64,000 bases of DNA from Lelliottia sp. WAP21 (GCF_020532665.2 NZ_JAIWPG020000002.1:124001-188000); one strand, 5' to 3'. Shown: positions 37,294 to 46,734, numbered from the stretch's first letter. Numbers and translations: made by a program. The notes: generated by a model not told the origin, from the letters alone.

Positions 37294-40200
37294 TTACTCC
37301 GTTTCTGTCTCTTGTTCTTTTGTCGGTTCGATCCTAAATACGGCACCGGTATCTGGCTGATAAGGCTCTAAAATAATATCAAAGTTCTCTCGCATTAATG
37401 TTTGTTGAGCAATATATAGCCCCATGCCTTGGCCGCCAATACGCCGACTAAAACCAAATTCAAAAACATTATGCTGATCGATCGTTGGAATTCCTGGGCC
37501 TGAGTCCTTGATAATGAAACCTTTCTTGGTTGCATCAAGAGTGATTGTTTTTTCACCAGTGCTCCGTGCTACCCAGTGAATGGCATTATCAACTATATTG
37601 ATAAAAACTGGATATAGCGTAGATGTAAAGGTCACAACACTTTGATTATAAAAGCAGGAGGTGAATTTCAGTATTATATTTTCTTTTTCTAATCTCTCTT
37701 CAAACACCGATGTAATAAAATCACTAATAGCTTTTCCCGTAATCAAAGTGCGTCGTCGGCCCATACGCCTGGTTAGGGGCATAAGAGTTTTTAAATAGGC
37801 GTCTAGATGTTCAAAGCCAATGCGAACTCTTTCATAGATCGTCTTGAATCGCTCACTACGAGCAGCAAATGGCTGCATCTCGTTGAGACTTCGTCTCATA
37901 GATAAAATGTTATTGTTGAACTCATGTCCCAGAACGCCTAAAGCCATTCCCAGCTGTGCTAACTGTAAGTTTTTTTCGTTTTGTTCTTTTAAATGTTCAT
38001 ATTCAGTTTCAAAGATAGATATTAATTCAGTTGAAGATGTTGCATTTTGCTCACTGCCTTCTTTTGCAGATAATAGTCTCTCTGTTATAAGGTTTATACT
38101 TTGCAAGACTTCTTTCGATGAGCTATCTATGCGATTTTCCAGGTCGTTTTTTAACTGAAAAAGTTGTTCTGTAGTAATTCCTTGGAAGCTAGTTGAGTGA
38201 AATTCTTTGAATACGTCAGTTGTCTGTAATTTTGCTTGTTCTCTGTTTTTGTTCAATAATTGCCGTGATTGTTGCTGTAACTCATCTAGTACTTTCTGAG
38301 CCTTATTGTATGCTTCATTCAGTTGTTTACGCTGATTCTCTTCTTGAAGAGTGAGAGAATCATTAAATCGGCGACGAAGACCTGTTCGATCTCCATAATG
38401 ATCTTCATACTCTACTAATTTATGACTTATTTTTAGTTTTAATTCGTCTATTTTATTAAATAATTCTGATTTTTTTACTTGATATGCATCCCATTGTTCT
38501 GCTAATTCTTTGTTAAGTCCGATTCCAGACGGTTTAGAAATTTCAATATTTCCAATGATTTTGCCGAATTCATTAATTCTAATCTGTTCGATATTAAAAA
38601 CGAGGTCATCAATAGCTTGTTTTTTAGGATCGAAGTTAATTAAAATAGTATCTGCTTTATCTGAAAGAGTTTGGATGGATTTGTCCCAATCTCCATTGTC
38701 TAATTTTTTAAAGAAATTTTCTATAAGGTCAGAAAATCTCTTCCTTTTGGTATTTTTATATCCATCTCGTTTCTTTAATAGTTCATTCTCTCTCTGTTGG
38801 CGAGCTCTTTTTTCAATAAAATTTGAGGACTGATCCCCTTTATCATTAAAATAATCACTTGCTATCTGGATGAAAAAATTTTCTAAAATGGCTTTTAACT
38901 GTTTGTAGGCTTTATTTTCAATGAAACCTTCACGGCCTGCCTTTTCTTTCAACTCCGCATTCTTGATTTTTGTAAGTTCTATTGCACCAAACATACGGCG
39001 ATAGGAGAAGAAATATTCACTTGCACTTTTAGAGCGACGCTGCTCTATCCTTAGAAAATCAACGTCAGAATCACCATATGGTAATATACGTATTCCATCT
39101 CGGTATATGTATAATCCACCTATTCTATCCGTTTTATCTCTCAACTCTTTCCAAATATCTGGTGGGACTTTAGAATCTCTTTGCACGCCATGAACATAAG
39201 CAAGATTAAGTTCAAATGGCCCACAAAAAACTTCTTTGTTATTACCATCTGGCCAAGAAACTACAATTTCTCTTTCTTCTCCATAGACTTTTAGGGTGCC
39301 TGAAAATTGACCGAATTCGTTAAATGTCCCTTGAAAATGATGGTCTGCTATTGCGAATTCACTTGCTGTGAAAAAAACAGACTCACTAATCCGGTCAATA
39401 CACTCACCTGATAACGTGTGATCACGGAAGCGAGCAACAATCGGTGGATGTGCATTTTCATACATTGTATTGGTGAAGCCAAGAAGTGATTTTTCTAATC
39501 GGGATGCTTGGTCTGTTCTTCTGGCCGTAGCAATATTTTCAATATCATCAGCCAATATTTCTTCAACAGGAGCTATAATAAAATGTGTTCCACCGTGATT
39601 ACCGGTTAAAGTTAGATTCTCTCTTTTTAAATTAAGACTATGATCTAAATCATTGAGCGCTGCATCCCAAAATTCTGGATCGTAATCAAATTTACTTACC
39701 TGATCAATAAGTCCATCTATCTTTTTTTGTGATATTTTACCAGCAAGACTTTTTATGTTTTTTAATATGTCATTTAAGAGTCTTTCAATATGCTTTTTGC
39801 GTAAAATTTCATTTTTACCAAGTTCAATAGTCGGTATGTTTATATCTTCAAGGTTTAGTTTCGGTAGAGAGAATAAAGTCCAATTTACAAATGCTATAAC
39901 AATATTTCCGTATGTCGAATTTCTGCGTGATCGTGTTATTACTAATACTTGCGGACCAATTGATGCAATAGCCAATCGACCAATCCCTTTTTCCCCCATA
40001 ATAGGGCGTGAGGTTTTGGCCATATCCACATCTGGCATACCAATGCTGTCTTCATCGGTCAGTTTACTGTCAGTCCCAATAGTAAGCCAACGTTCTTCAA
40101 ATTCCTCTTTTGTCATCCCTAAACCATCATCACGAAGGATAAGCAGATTTTTTTTCCTGATATAATCTACTTCAACATTATCTGCATAAGCATCATGAGC

Positions 40201-40296
40201 ATTTTTAAAAAGCTCACTTAAGGCTGTAGGGATGCCGGCAATCTGTTGTCTGCCAAGCATATCAAGCGCTCTGGCTTTCGTTTTTATCTGTGCCAT
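37294..40296 (-). CDS. Dual-GHKL ATPase/histidine-kinase-like protein
   Basis: A 1000-residue cytosolic protein with two GHKL ATP-binding modules. N-terminal (1-120): ELFKNAHDA (catalytic Glu about 28, Asn about 32), DDGLGM (56-61) and GEKGIGRLA (101-109), the Hsp90/MORC/MutL pattern. A middle region (about 120-540) is like the transducer part of such ATPases; residues about 540-780 are coiled coil. C-terminal: an H-box GVLGHEFNNNILSM (His about 791), N-box NIVDNAIHWV (about 900), DSGPGIP (about 931) and GGQGMGLYIA (about 954), a full histidine kinase core. The ATG at 40296 follows dcm by 37 bases. It has no membrane segment, so the input is intracellular, plausibly DNA or nucleoprotein. The next gene supplies a receiver. 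Confidence 0.85.
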   Translation of the reverse strand: MAQIKTKARALDMLGRQQIAGIPTALSELFKNAHDAYADNVEVDYIRKKNLLILRDDGLGMTKEEFEERWLTIGTDSKLTDEDSIGMPDVDMAKTSRPIMGEKGIGRLAIASIGPQVLVITRSRRNSTYGNIVIAFVNWTLFSLPKLNLEDINIPTIELGKNEILRKKHIERLLNDILKNIKSLAGKISQKKIDGLIDQVSKFDYDPEFWDAALNDLDHSLNLKRENLTLTGNHGGTHFIIAPVEEILADDIENIATARRTDQASRLEKSLLGFTNTMYENAHPPIVARFRDHTLSGECIDRISESVFFTASEFAIADHHFQGTFNEFGQFSGTLKVYGEEREIVVSWPDGNNKEVFCGPFELNLAYVHGVQRDSKVPPDIWKELRDKTDRIGGLYIYRDGIRILPYGDSDVDFLRIEQRRSKSASEYFFSYRRMFGAIELTKIKNAELKEKAGREGFIENKAYKQLKAILENFFIQIASDYFNDKGDQSSNFIEKRARQQRENELLKKRDGYKNTKRKRFSDLIENFFKKLDNGDWDKSIQTLSDKADTILINFDPKKQAIDDLVFNIEQIRINEFGKIIGNIEISKPSGIGLNKELAEQWDAYQVKKSELFNKIDELKLKISHKLVEYEDHYGDRTGLRRRFNDSLTLQEENQRKQLNEAYNKAQKVLDELQQQSRQLLNKNREQAKLQTTDVFKEFHSTSFQGITTEQLFQLKNDLENRIDSSSKEVLQSINLITERLLSAKEGSEQNATSSTELISIFETEYEHLKEQNEKNLQLAQLGMALGVLGHEFNNNILSMRRSLNEMQPFAARSERFKTIYERVRIGFEHLDAYLKTLMPLTRRMGRRRTLITGKAISDFITSVFEERLEKENIILKFTSCFYNQSVVTFTSTLYPVFINIVDNAIHWVARSTGEKTITLDATKKGFIIKDSGPGIPTIDQHNVFEFGFSRRIGGQGMGLYIAQQTLMRENFDIILEPYQPDTGAVFRIEPTKEQETETE

Positions 40297-40333
40297 CAGT
40301 CGAGTTGGGTCAGCACAACTAACCCCTCCTAAT

Positions 40334-41371
40334 TTATTCGTAATATTGTTTCCATATAGCCTCCGCAAAGCATTTTGCCAGCAATACAGGGACAGCATTT
40401 CCAATTTGCTTGGATTTGGAAACTCGGTTTCCGACGAATTGGAAGTTTTTTGGAAACGTTTGTAGCAACGCAGCCTCACGAAACGTAATGGCGCGGTGCT
40501 GTGTTATGTCTGGATGCCCAAATCGCCCATTTGAAATACTCGTACATTTTGTAGTTAGAGTTTTGCATGGAGCATCCCAACTCATTCTTCCATATACATC
40601 AGTGTGCCCGTCATAAGTTTTATGGCATTTGAGCCACAAATTTCCGGGCCAGTTACGGCGATCCCCTCCTTCAGGGGTGTGTTTTAACCGTTCAATGTTT
40701 TTTGGGGTAACCACAGCTGCTGCATGTAAGGGATCATCAGGATCAATTTCACCTGCTTGGAGAGGTGGAAGTTGACTAATATAGTCTCTGACCGTTGCAA
40801 AAGGGTGCTCTTTGTCTCCATGAGTAGGATCAGGGAACATTGGTTTACCTTTTAACCGAGCTAGAACTACCAATCGTTTACGCTGCTGTGGAACACCGTA
40901 AAATTCACTTGATATTACTCTATATTCATATTGGTAATCAAAGCGTTCTATGAACTGTAAAAAATCTGCAAATGGGCCATTTTCTGATAGTTTAACACTT
41001 TGCATTCCTGGAACGTTTTCGATGAAAATGTATGCGGGACGAAATGCACGGATGAACCTTTTTGTCTCACTTAACAGTGATCTGCGTATGTCACCGTTGT
41101 GACGATTTTTGTTTTGTGAAGAGAAGGGCTGACATGGAGCGCAGGCACAAAAAATGAGATCGGAATCCTTCCAGTTTGGCACTTTTTCTGCGATATGCTT
41201 TGCTTTGATATTTAGGATATCATCTTGGATAAATGCAGTGTTAGGGAAGTTAGTTTTGTAACTGTCAGCCGCGTTTTTGTCCAAGTCGATTCCGAGGGCT
41301 ACATCAAAGCCCGCCAGCTCAAAACCTTTACTGGCTCCACCACAACCGCAGAAAAAATCAATGACCTTCAT
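40334..41371 (-). CDS. C5-cytosine DNA methyltransferase
   Basis: A 345-residue DNA (cytosine-5) methyltransferase. Motif I FFCGCGGASKGFE, catalytic motif IV APCQPFSSQN, motif VI FIENVPG, motif VIII QQRKRLVVL and motif X IGNAVPVLLAK are all present, with the variable target-recognition region between VIII and IX. The recognition sequence cannot be predicted. No restriction endonuclease is adjacent; the two following genes take that place. First gene of the operon. AT-rich codons mark it as acquired. Confidence 0.95.
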   Translation of the reverse strand: MKVIDFFCGCGGASKGFELAGFDVALGIDLDKNAADSYKTNFPNTAFIQDDILNIKAKHIAEKVPNWKDSDLIFCACAPCQPFSSQNKNRHNGDIRRSLLSETKRFIRAFRPAYIFIENVPGMQSVKLSENGPFADFLQFIERFDYQYEYRVISSEFYGVPQQRKRLVVLARLKGKPMFPDPTHGDKEHPFATVRDYISQLPPLQAGEIDPDDPLHAAAVVTPKNIERLKHTPEGGDRRNWPGNLWLKCHKTYDGHTDVYGRMSWDAPCKTLTTKCTSISNGRFGHPDITQHRAITFREAALLQTFPKNFQFVGNRVSKSKQIGNAVPVLLAKCFAEAIWKQYYE

Positions 41372-41651
41372 TAATGAATTTATCCCTTTAAAATCATGTT
41401 GTTAATCGCTACCTCTATCTTTTGTAAGTTAAAATCTTCAAACGACATGACAGATCAACCATATGTATACACCATCATACCTTAAGGATACAGTGGATGG
41501 GAATCGAAGCGAGTCGTGTCCTTGGTATGCTTGGTTTCATTATTTATCAACTGATAATAATTCGAGTCACATGAAAGTTGCAGGTTTGTCTCTTCACATC
41601 CCGCATTTGGGGCGAATATAAGTTTAATTTCCATTTGTTAACGAAGATAAC

Positions 41652-41852
41652 CTAATTTTTCTTAAGTTTATTGACAACTCTTTTGTCAAAGATATTTTCT
41701 AGTATTTCATTGCAGTGCGATTTGTTGTTCACGCGCACATAATCCTCACACTGATGGTGTTCAGCTCGGTCAGTAGCATATCTTAAGATGCTTCCGTGCA
41801 ACCCGTTCATAAGCTCAGAAAACTCACGCTGCAATATTACCCGGTCAGTCAT
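41652..41852 (-). CDS. Small protein of unknown function
   Basis: A 66-residue basic/acidic helical protein starting MTDRVILQREFSELM, with AAGGA six bases before the ATG. The frame is open a further 59 codons upstream, but the ATG at 41852 has the better ribosome site. No signal peptide, no recognised family. It lies at the right edge of the AT-rich island, 280 bases upstream of the methyltransferase and on the same strand. Confidence 0.5.
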   Translation of the reverse strand: MTDRVILQREFSELMNGLHGSILRYATDRAEHHQCEDYVRVNNKSHCNEILENIFDKRVVNKLKKN

Positions 41853-42109
41853 TTTAGTTCCTTTTGATGAATGAATTTCGGCATCCATCATATCGGTAAC
41901 GTCCGGTTCAGCACAGTGCGGCTGCGTGTCAGTTGGCATGGGTTTTACCGAATGCTCACAAAAAGTGAGAAAAAACCGCCTCGCAGTGGTATCAAAGCAA
42001 AGCACAATCGCTAAGTCCGCTTTTGGCACAAAGCTGCCTGTCAGATTAGATTCAGCTCCGTGCCGTAGCTGTGTCGGGTTAAACCTGAGCTAAAACAGTT
42101 TATCTCATC

Positions 42110-42519
42110 TTACAGCCGTTCAACCACCTCGAATTCTTCTGCGATGAGCTCCATATCTTCAGAAAAATGTCCTTCGCGGGTGAAAAACCGTTGATGTTCT
42201 CTCTGCCAGTATTCGAGGCTTAAATCGCCTTCACCTTCTTTGCGGGCAAATTCCTCAGTAACATCACAAAAACGCACCAGTCGCATTGAAACCAGTCTGA
42301 TCACGCAGATCGGGACGCTGTGACCATCAAGAATAATGTTATAGCTCCCCATTCCCGGTGCAGACTCTTCCTGCTGGTAAGAGGCATAAGATCCGCAGGA
42401 AGCCGTTTTAATCCCTTTTTTAATCAGGTCGGCAAGCGCACTTGCCAGTTCCGGGCTGTCACCCATTTGCCAGGTCCTGCACCTGGATACTTCACTTTCA
42501 ATTCCTCTACCGTCGCCAT
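42110..42519 (-). pseudogene. ASCH-domain protein, frameshifted near its start
   Basis: The usual N-terminus of this family (MATVEELKVKYPGA) is encoded from an ATG at 42519 with GAAGGG upstream. The rest of the protein, TWQMGDSPELASALADLIKKG to the end EEFEVVERL, is encoded in another frame. The junction is near 42474-42477, where one base appears to be missing. Beyond the shift the first frame soon stops. ASCH proteins bind RNA or act on modified nucleosides. The rest (about 130 residues) is intact, so a recent mutation or a sequencing error are both possible. Confidence 0.75.
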
Positions 42520-42616
42520 TACTAGCCCTTCTTATTTTTCGATTAAAAAATGTCATCAAGGTTGGCAGATGAACTGTCCGGACATTAACGGCTTACAAAA
42601 CGGTTTCCTGACACGT

Positions 42617-43177
42617 TCACGCTTCACGGACATTCTGGGTGAGAAGACGTGTGCGGCATACATCGAGAATTTCATCGGCCAGAGCGGAGTTGTCCGGGCA
42701 GGCACGCGATAAAACCAGAGCGCCGACAAGATGTGCAATGGTGTCAATCAGCTCGGCACGCGTTGGGCCGTCGGTATTACCAGCATGAGTTAATACGTCC
42801 AGCTGTCGTTCCAGTCCGGCGGCGAATGTCGCCTTGATTGACTCAGACTGACGGGCTGTATCGGTGCCCAGCGCTGACATTACGCACCCCTTTCCTCTAT
42901 TATCACGATGTTGTCGGGAGAGGTAGTATTCAATAAATTTTTCCCGGTCCACTCCTGCCGTAGTGTCAGCCGAACGTGTAAAACCGCAGCTCATCGCTTC
43001 TTCCATCAGGTCAGCTTTCGATCCAAAGTGCTTGTAGAAACCACCGTGGGTTAACCCCGCCGCTGACATCAGTTCCGCCACACCCACGCCGTCGAAACCG
43101 CGTTCGCGAAAAAGTTCTGATGCCGTTTTAACTATGCGCGTCCGGTTTTCTCGTACCTGCTCTTTCGACACTTTCAT
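42617..43177 (-). CDS. TetR-family regulator of the alkene reductase unit
   Basis: A 186-residue TetR repressor: HTH GVAELMSAAGLTHGGFYKHFGSKADLM at residues about 25-52, and a ligand domain with cysteines at CGF, GCVM, ACPD and DVC. Similar cysteine-bearing repressors (NemR type) sense electrophiles or reactive chlorine. The ATG at 43177 is chosen over an upstream extension. It is divergent from an Old Yellow Enzyme gene and a 16-base inverted repeat lies between. Confidence 0.85.
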   Translation of the reverse strand: MKVSKEQVRENRTRIVKTASELFRERGFDGVGVAELMSAAGLTHGGFYKHFGSKADLMEEAMSCGFTRSADTTAGVDREKFIEYYLSRQHRDNRGKGCVMSALGTDTARQSESIKATFAAGLERQLDVLTHAGNTDGPTRAELIDTIAHLVGALVLSRACPDNSALADEILDVCRTRLLTQNVREA

Positions 43178-43217
43178 ACCGTTAAGTCCTCCCCAAAATA
43201 GGGGGTGAGTATACATT

Positions 43218-43267
43218 GATGATGATCATAATCAAACCAGTTGACATTATAGATTACGATCATCATC
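43218..43267. promoter_or_regulatory. 16-base inverted repeat, candidate TetR operator
   Basis: GATGATGATCATAATC (43218-43233) and GATTACGATCATCATC (43252-43267) are inverted copies with one mismatch, 18 bases apart. TTGACA at 43241-43246 is a -35 candidate inside the spacer. The element lies between the TetR gene and the alkene reductase gene. Confidence 0.6.
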
Positions 43268-43309
43268 ATTAAGTCATCCTTTGATCCACTACCTGGCAGG
43301 CGAATAAAC

Positions 43310-44401
43310 ATGACGAACCCATCATTATTTCAATCCTATGAACTCGGGCCTGTCACACTGGCCAACCGTATCGTGATGGCTCCGCTGACGCGTAACCGCG
43401 CCGGAGCAGGTTTAGTTCCCAACGAACTGGCGGCGACCTACTATGCCCAGCGCGCCACAGCAGGGTTACTGATAACGGAAGCCACGCAGATCTCCGCACA
43501 AGCGCAGGGCTACCAGGATACCCCGGGGATCTTTACGCAGGCTCAAATCGACGGCTGGCGCAACGTGACGGATGCGGTACATGCCAAAGGTGGGCACATA
43601 TTTGTTCAGCTGTGGCACGTGGGGCGCATTTCGCATGTCGATTTACAGCCAGAAGGCGCAGCACCGGTTGCTCCGTCTGCTATCCGTGCTGAGACGAAGA
43701 CTTTTGTGAACAACGCTTTTATGGATGTCTCTGAACCTCGTGCGCTCGAGTTGCATGAAATACCCGGCATTATCGGCGATTTCAGACAAGCGGCCGCCAG
43801 TGCCATTGCGGCCGGATTTGACGGCGTTGAAATCCACGGCGCGAATGGTTATTTGCTTGAACAGTTCCTGAAAGATGGCGCAAACCAGCGTACCGATGCG
43901 TACGGTGGCTCTGTGGAAAATCGTGCGCGCCTGCTGCTGGAAGTCACGGCGGCGGTAAAAGACGAGATTGGCGCAGAACGCACTGGCGTGCGCATTTCAC
44001 CGGTTTCACCTGCTAATGCCATTTCATGCAGCGACCCGCAGCCACAATACAACTACCTTGCGGAACAACTCAATGCGTTAGGCATTGTTTACCTCCATGT
44101 GGTTGAAGGCGCGACGGGCGGCCCGCGCGATGTTTCACCGTTCGATTACGACGCTCTCCGTCAGCGCTTTAAAAATACCTGGATTGGCAATAATGGCTAT
44201 GACCTGGCGTTGGCATCCACTCAACTGACCCAGGGCAAAGCCGATCTGTTCGCGTTTGGTCGTCCGTTCATTTCCAATCCTGATCTGGTCGAAAGGCTGA
44301 AAACGGGCGCGCCTCTGGCCTCACTCAATCCTGAAACCCTTTATGGCGGTGGGGCAGCGGGCTATACCGACTATCCGTCGCTTAATGAGACCAGCCAGTA
44401 A
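43310..44401 (+). CDS. Old Yellow Enzyme-family alkene reductase
   Basis: A 363-residue FMN-dependent ene-reductase that uses NAD(P)H to reduce activated double bonds, quinones and some nitro compounds. Landmarks: MAPLTRNRAG, ITEATQISAQAQGY, VQLWHVGRISH, and EIHGANGYLLEQFL (the His-x-x-Asn substrate-activating pair), FGRPFISNPDLV at the phosphate site. E. coli NemA has a His-x-x-His pair, so this belongs to another branch. It is divergent from the TetR gene and is followed on the same strand by an SDR and an MDR oxidoreductase. Confidence 0.92.
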   Translation: MTNPSLFQSYELGPVTLANRIVMAPLTRNRAGAGLVPNELAATYYAQRATAGLLITEATQISAQAQGYQDTPGIFTQAQIDGWRNVTDAVHAKGGHIFVQLWHVGRISHVDLQPEGAAPVAPSAIRAETKTFVNNAFMDVSEPRALELHEIPGIIGDFRQAAASAIAAGFDGVEIHGANGYLLEQFLKDGANQRTDAYGGSVENRARLLLEVTAAVKDEIGAERTGVRISPVSPANAISCSDPQPQYNYLAEQLNALGIVYLHVVEGATGGPRDVSPFDYDALRQRFKNTWIGNNGYDLALASTQLTQGKADLFAFGRPFISNPDLVERLKTGAPLASLNPETLYGGGAAGYTDYPSLNETSQ

Positions 44402-44489
44402 GGCATCGGTGTCATGGTTGTGCCTGGGTTGCACAGTGGTATCCCTGAAAGCCTGTCCTCTCATCAGCGATGAGAACCGCAAGTACATT

Positions 44490-45326
44490 ATGAAGGCCTT
44501 ATTCAGCATGACCAAAAAACGTGTAGCACTGGTTACCGGTGCGTCTTCCGGTATTGGCGAAGCATCTGCTCGTAAACTTTTAGCGGCGGGGTTTAGCGTT
44601 TACGGCACGAGCCGGCGCGGCACCCAGGCAGGAAATACCCCCTTTCCATTACTGCCTCTGGATGTGACCGATGACGCGTCCGTCGAGGCTGCCATGGCGG
44701 AGTTGTTGCGGCGGGAGGGGCGGATAGATGTCCTGGTGAACAATGCTGGCTTTGGGATCGCACCAGCGGCAGCGGAAGAAAGCTCTGTCGAACAGGCCAG
44801 GCATATGTTAGACACCAATTTTTTGGGCATCGTCAGGTTGACCCGGGCAGTGATCCCCCACATGCGCCGTCAGGGGAGCGGGCGCATTATTAACATGGGC
44901 TCAATACTTGGGGTCGTTCCGTTTCCGTATGTGGCACTTTATGCTGCCAGTAAGTTTGCGGTCGAGGGGTATACGGGGGCGCTGGATCATGAACTGCGCA
45001 CGCAGGGGATCCGGGTTTCCGTCATCGAACCGGCGTACATGAAAACACAGTTCGAAGCCAATAATATCGAGCCAGATGCCAGGCTTGAAGAGTATGACCT
45101 GATCCGGGCTAAGCTGGCGAAAGTGATGAGTAAAGCAATGGCCGAAGCAGAAAGTCCGGAGGTCGTGGCTGACGTGGTGGTTAAAGCGGCCCAGGCAATT
45201 CATCCCAAAGTGCGCTACACGGCGGGAAGGCTGGCCCGACAGCTGAATTTTATACTCAGATTCGCCCCAGCATCGCTCCTGGATAAGATGGTGCGCAAAA
45301 GTCTTCAGCTTGATGCGAAAGAATAA
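44490..45326 (+). CDS. Short-chain dehydrogenase/reductase
   Basis: A 278-residue SDR: VTGASSGIGEASARK cofactor motif, NNAG, INMGSI, and catalytic YAASK. Length and VSVIEPAYMKTQFEA are typical of the broader 'SDR with extended C-terminus' group. An ATG at 44508 is an alternative start. It begins 88 bases after the alkene reductase and ends just before a 35-residue frame. The substrate is unknown. Confidence 0.85.
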   Translation: MKALFSMTKKRVALVTGASSGIGEASARKLLAAGFSVYGTSRRGTQAGNTPFPLLPLDVTDDASVEAAMAELLRREGRIDVLVNNAGFGIAPAAAEESSVEQARHMLDTNFLGIVRLTRAVIPHMRRQGSGRIINMGSILGVVPFPYVALYAASKFAVEGYTGALDHELRTQGIRVSVIEPAYMKTQFEANNIEPDARLEEYDLIRAKLAKVMSKAMAEAESPEVVADVVVKAAQAIHPKVRYTAGRLARQLNFILRFAPASLLDKMVRKSLQLDAKE

Positions 45327-45329
45327 AAA

Positions 45330-45437
45330 ATGAAATTCTCTCAATTGGCGAGTCTGTCCGCTGCGTTGTTTTTCATTCTGGCGGCAGTATGGATGTTTTT
45401 CCCGGAACAGCTTTTTACTCAGCAACAGGCCGGTTAA
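45330..45437 (+). CDS. Possible 35-residue membrane peptide or gene remnant
   Basis: A frame of MKFSQLASLSAALFFILA onward with one hydrophobic span, starting three bases after the SDR stop. The ribosome site is poor (only A-rich sequence upstream). It could be a small protein or the 5' end of a longer membrane protein lost by a deletion. Confidence 0.35.
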   Translation: MKFSQLASLSAALFFILAAVWMFFPEQLFTQQQAG

Positions 45438-45473
45438 GAAAAACTCCACGGGCAAACACGACAGGATAAACAA

Positions 45474-46493
45474 ATGAAGGCTAAAACGATGAAAGCGTTT
45501 ATGTTTAAACGCTATGGTAAATCCCCTGAGCTGGGATTTGATTACACAGATTATCCTGCCCCGGGTGCGGATGAAATCCTGGTTAAAATTTACGCGGTGG
45601 GTCTGAACCCGATTGATAATATGATCCCCAGCGGTATGTTCAAGCAGGTTTTGCATTTTAAGTTCCCCGCCACATTGGGTAGCGACTTGTCCGGGGTAGT
45701 CATCGCCGTGGGGCGTCGTGTGACGCGTTTCAAACCCGGTGACGAAATTTTTGCGAGCATTTTTGACAGGGGAACAGGGTCACTGGCCGAATTTGCCGTG
45801 GTGCCTGAAAGCGCTGCGGCCATGAAACCCGCAAACCTGGATTTTGTACAAGCGGCTTCGCTCCCGATGGTGAGCCTAACGTCCTGGCAAGCACTGACAG
45901 AGCGAGCCGGCTTACAGCCGGGCCAAAAGGTTTTTATTCCGGCAGGGTCCGGGGGGATTGGCAGTTTTGCCGTTCAACTGGCGAAGCACCTGGGTGCCTG
46001 GGTGGGAACAACAACCAGTACGGCTAATGTCGACTGGGTAAGCCGTCTGGGTGCAGACGAGGTGATTGATTATAAAAAGCAGGATTTCGAAAACGAACTC
46101 AGCGGCTACGACAGTGTTCTGGGTACCCTCAGAGGCGATGTGATTGAAAAATCGACCCAGATCCTGAAGCCAGGAGGGAAAATTGTGTCCCTTATTGGGC
46201 CGTTAGATGCGGCTTTCGCACGTGAAAGACATTTAAACATCGTCCTGCGTTTTGTCTTTGCCTTGATGAGTCACAAAATTATGCGTCTTTCAAAAAAACG
46301 CGGGCTGACCTACTCATTTCTCTTCGTGCGACCCGACGGTGACCAACTGACCCAAATCGCCAAAATGATCGAGGCGAAACAGATCCGTCCGGTGATCGAT
46401 AAAGTGTTTACCTTCGAAGAGACGAAGATTGCTCTGGATTATCTTGCCCAGGGGCATGCGAAGGGAAAAGTGGTCGTTAAAATACACGAGTGA
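45474..46493 (+). CDS. Quinone-oxidoreductase-like MDR protein
   Basis: A 339-residue MDR reductase without zinc ligands: the N-terminal ATLGSDLSGVV region lacks the zinc cysteine, and the Rossmann motif is PAGSGGIGSFAVQLAKHLG. This is the quinone-oxidoreductase/enoyl-reductase type that uses NADPH. AGGA precedes the ATG. It is third in the run alkene reductase-SDR-MDR, which together suggests detoxification of electrophilic aldehydes or quinones. Confidence 0.88.
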   Translation: MKAKTMKAFMFKRYGKSPELGFDYTDYPAPGADEILVKIYAVGLNPIDNMIPSGMFKQVLHFKFPATLGSDLSGVVIAVGRRVTRFKPGDEIFASIFDRGTGSLAEFAVVPESAAAMKPANLDFVQAASLPMVSLTSWQALTERAGLQPGQKVFIPAGSGGIGSFAVQLAKHLGAWVGTTTSTANVDWVSRLGADEVIDYKKQDFENELSGYDSVLGTLRGDVIEKSTQILKPGGKIVSLIGPLDAAFARERHLNIVLRFVFALMSHKIMRLSKKRGLTYSFLFVRPDGDQLTQIAKMIEAKQIRPVIDKVFTFEETKIALDYLAQGHAKGKVVVKIHE

Positions 46494-46734
46494 CAACAAC
46501 GGCACTTTACCTCTTTCCATTGAAGCCCTTTCGGCCTTGAAAGGCTGAAACGGCGTGCTCCATGGGTAGGATGGCACGTCGGTTATTTGCTGAAAGGTTA
46601 TGGACGAGTATGTACCCGGAACGGACTTCACATGCCAGCGCACCTGATAAATGAAATTAATTGACGCTCTGTCGTCCCTGGCGTTATTAATGTGGTCCCG
46701 TTTTGATATATGAATTTTCATCAGGGAGTAAGGG

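Noticed and set aside
37290..37346. Upstream ATG start for the receiver-like protein
   Set aside because: It would overlap the kinase-like gene by 53 bases; the GTG at 37289 has a GGAG site right after that gene's stop.
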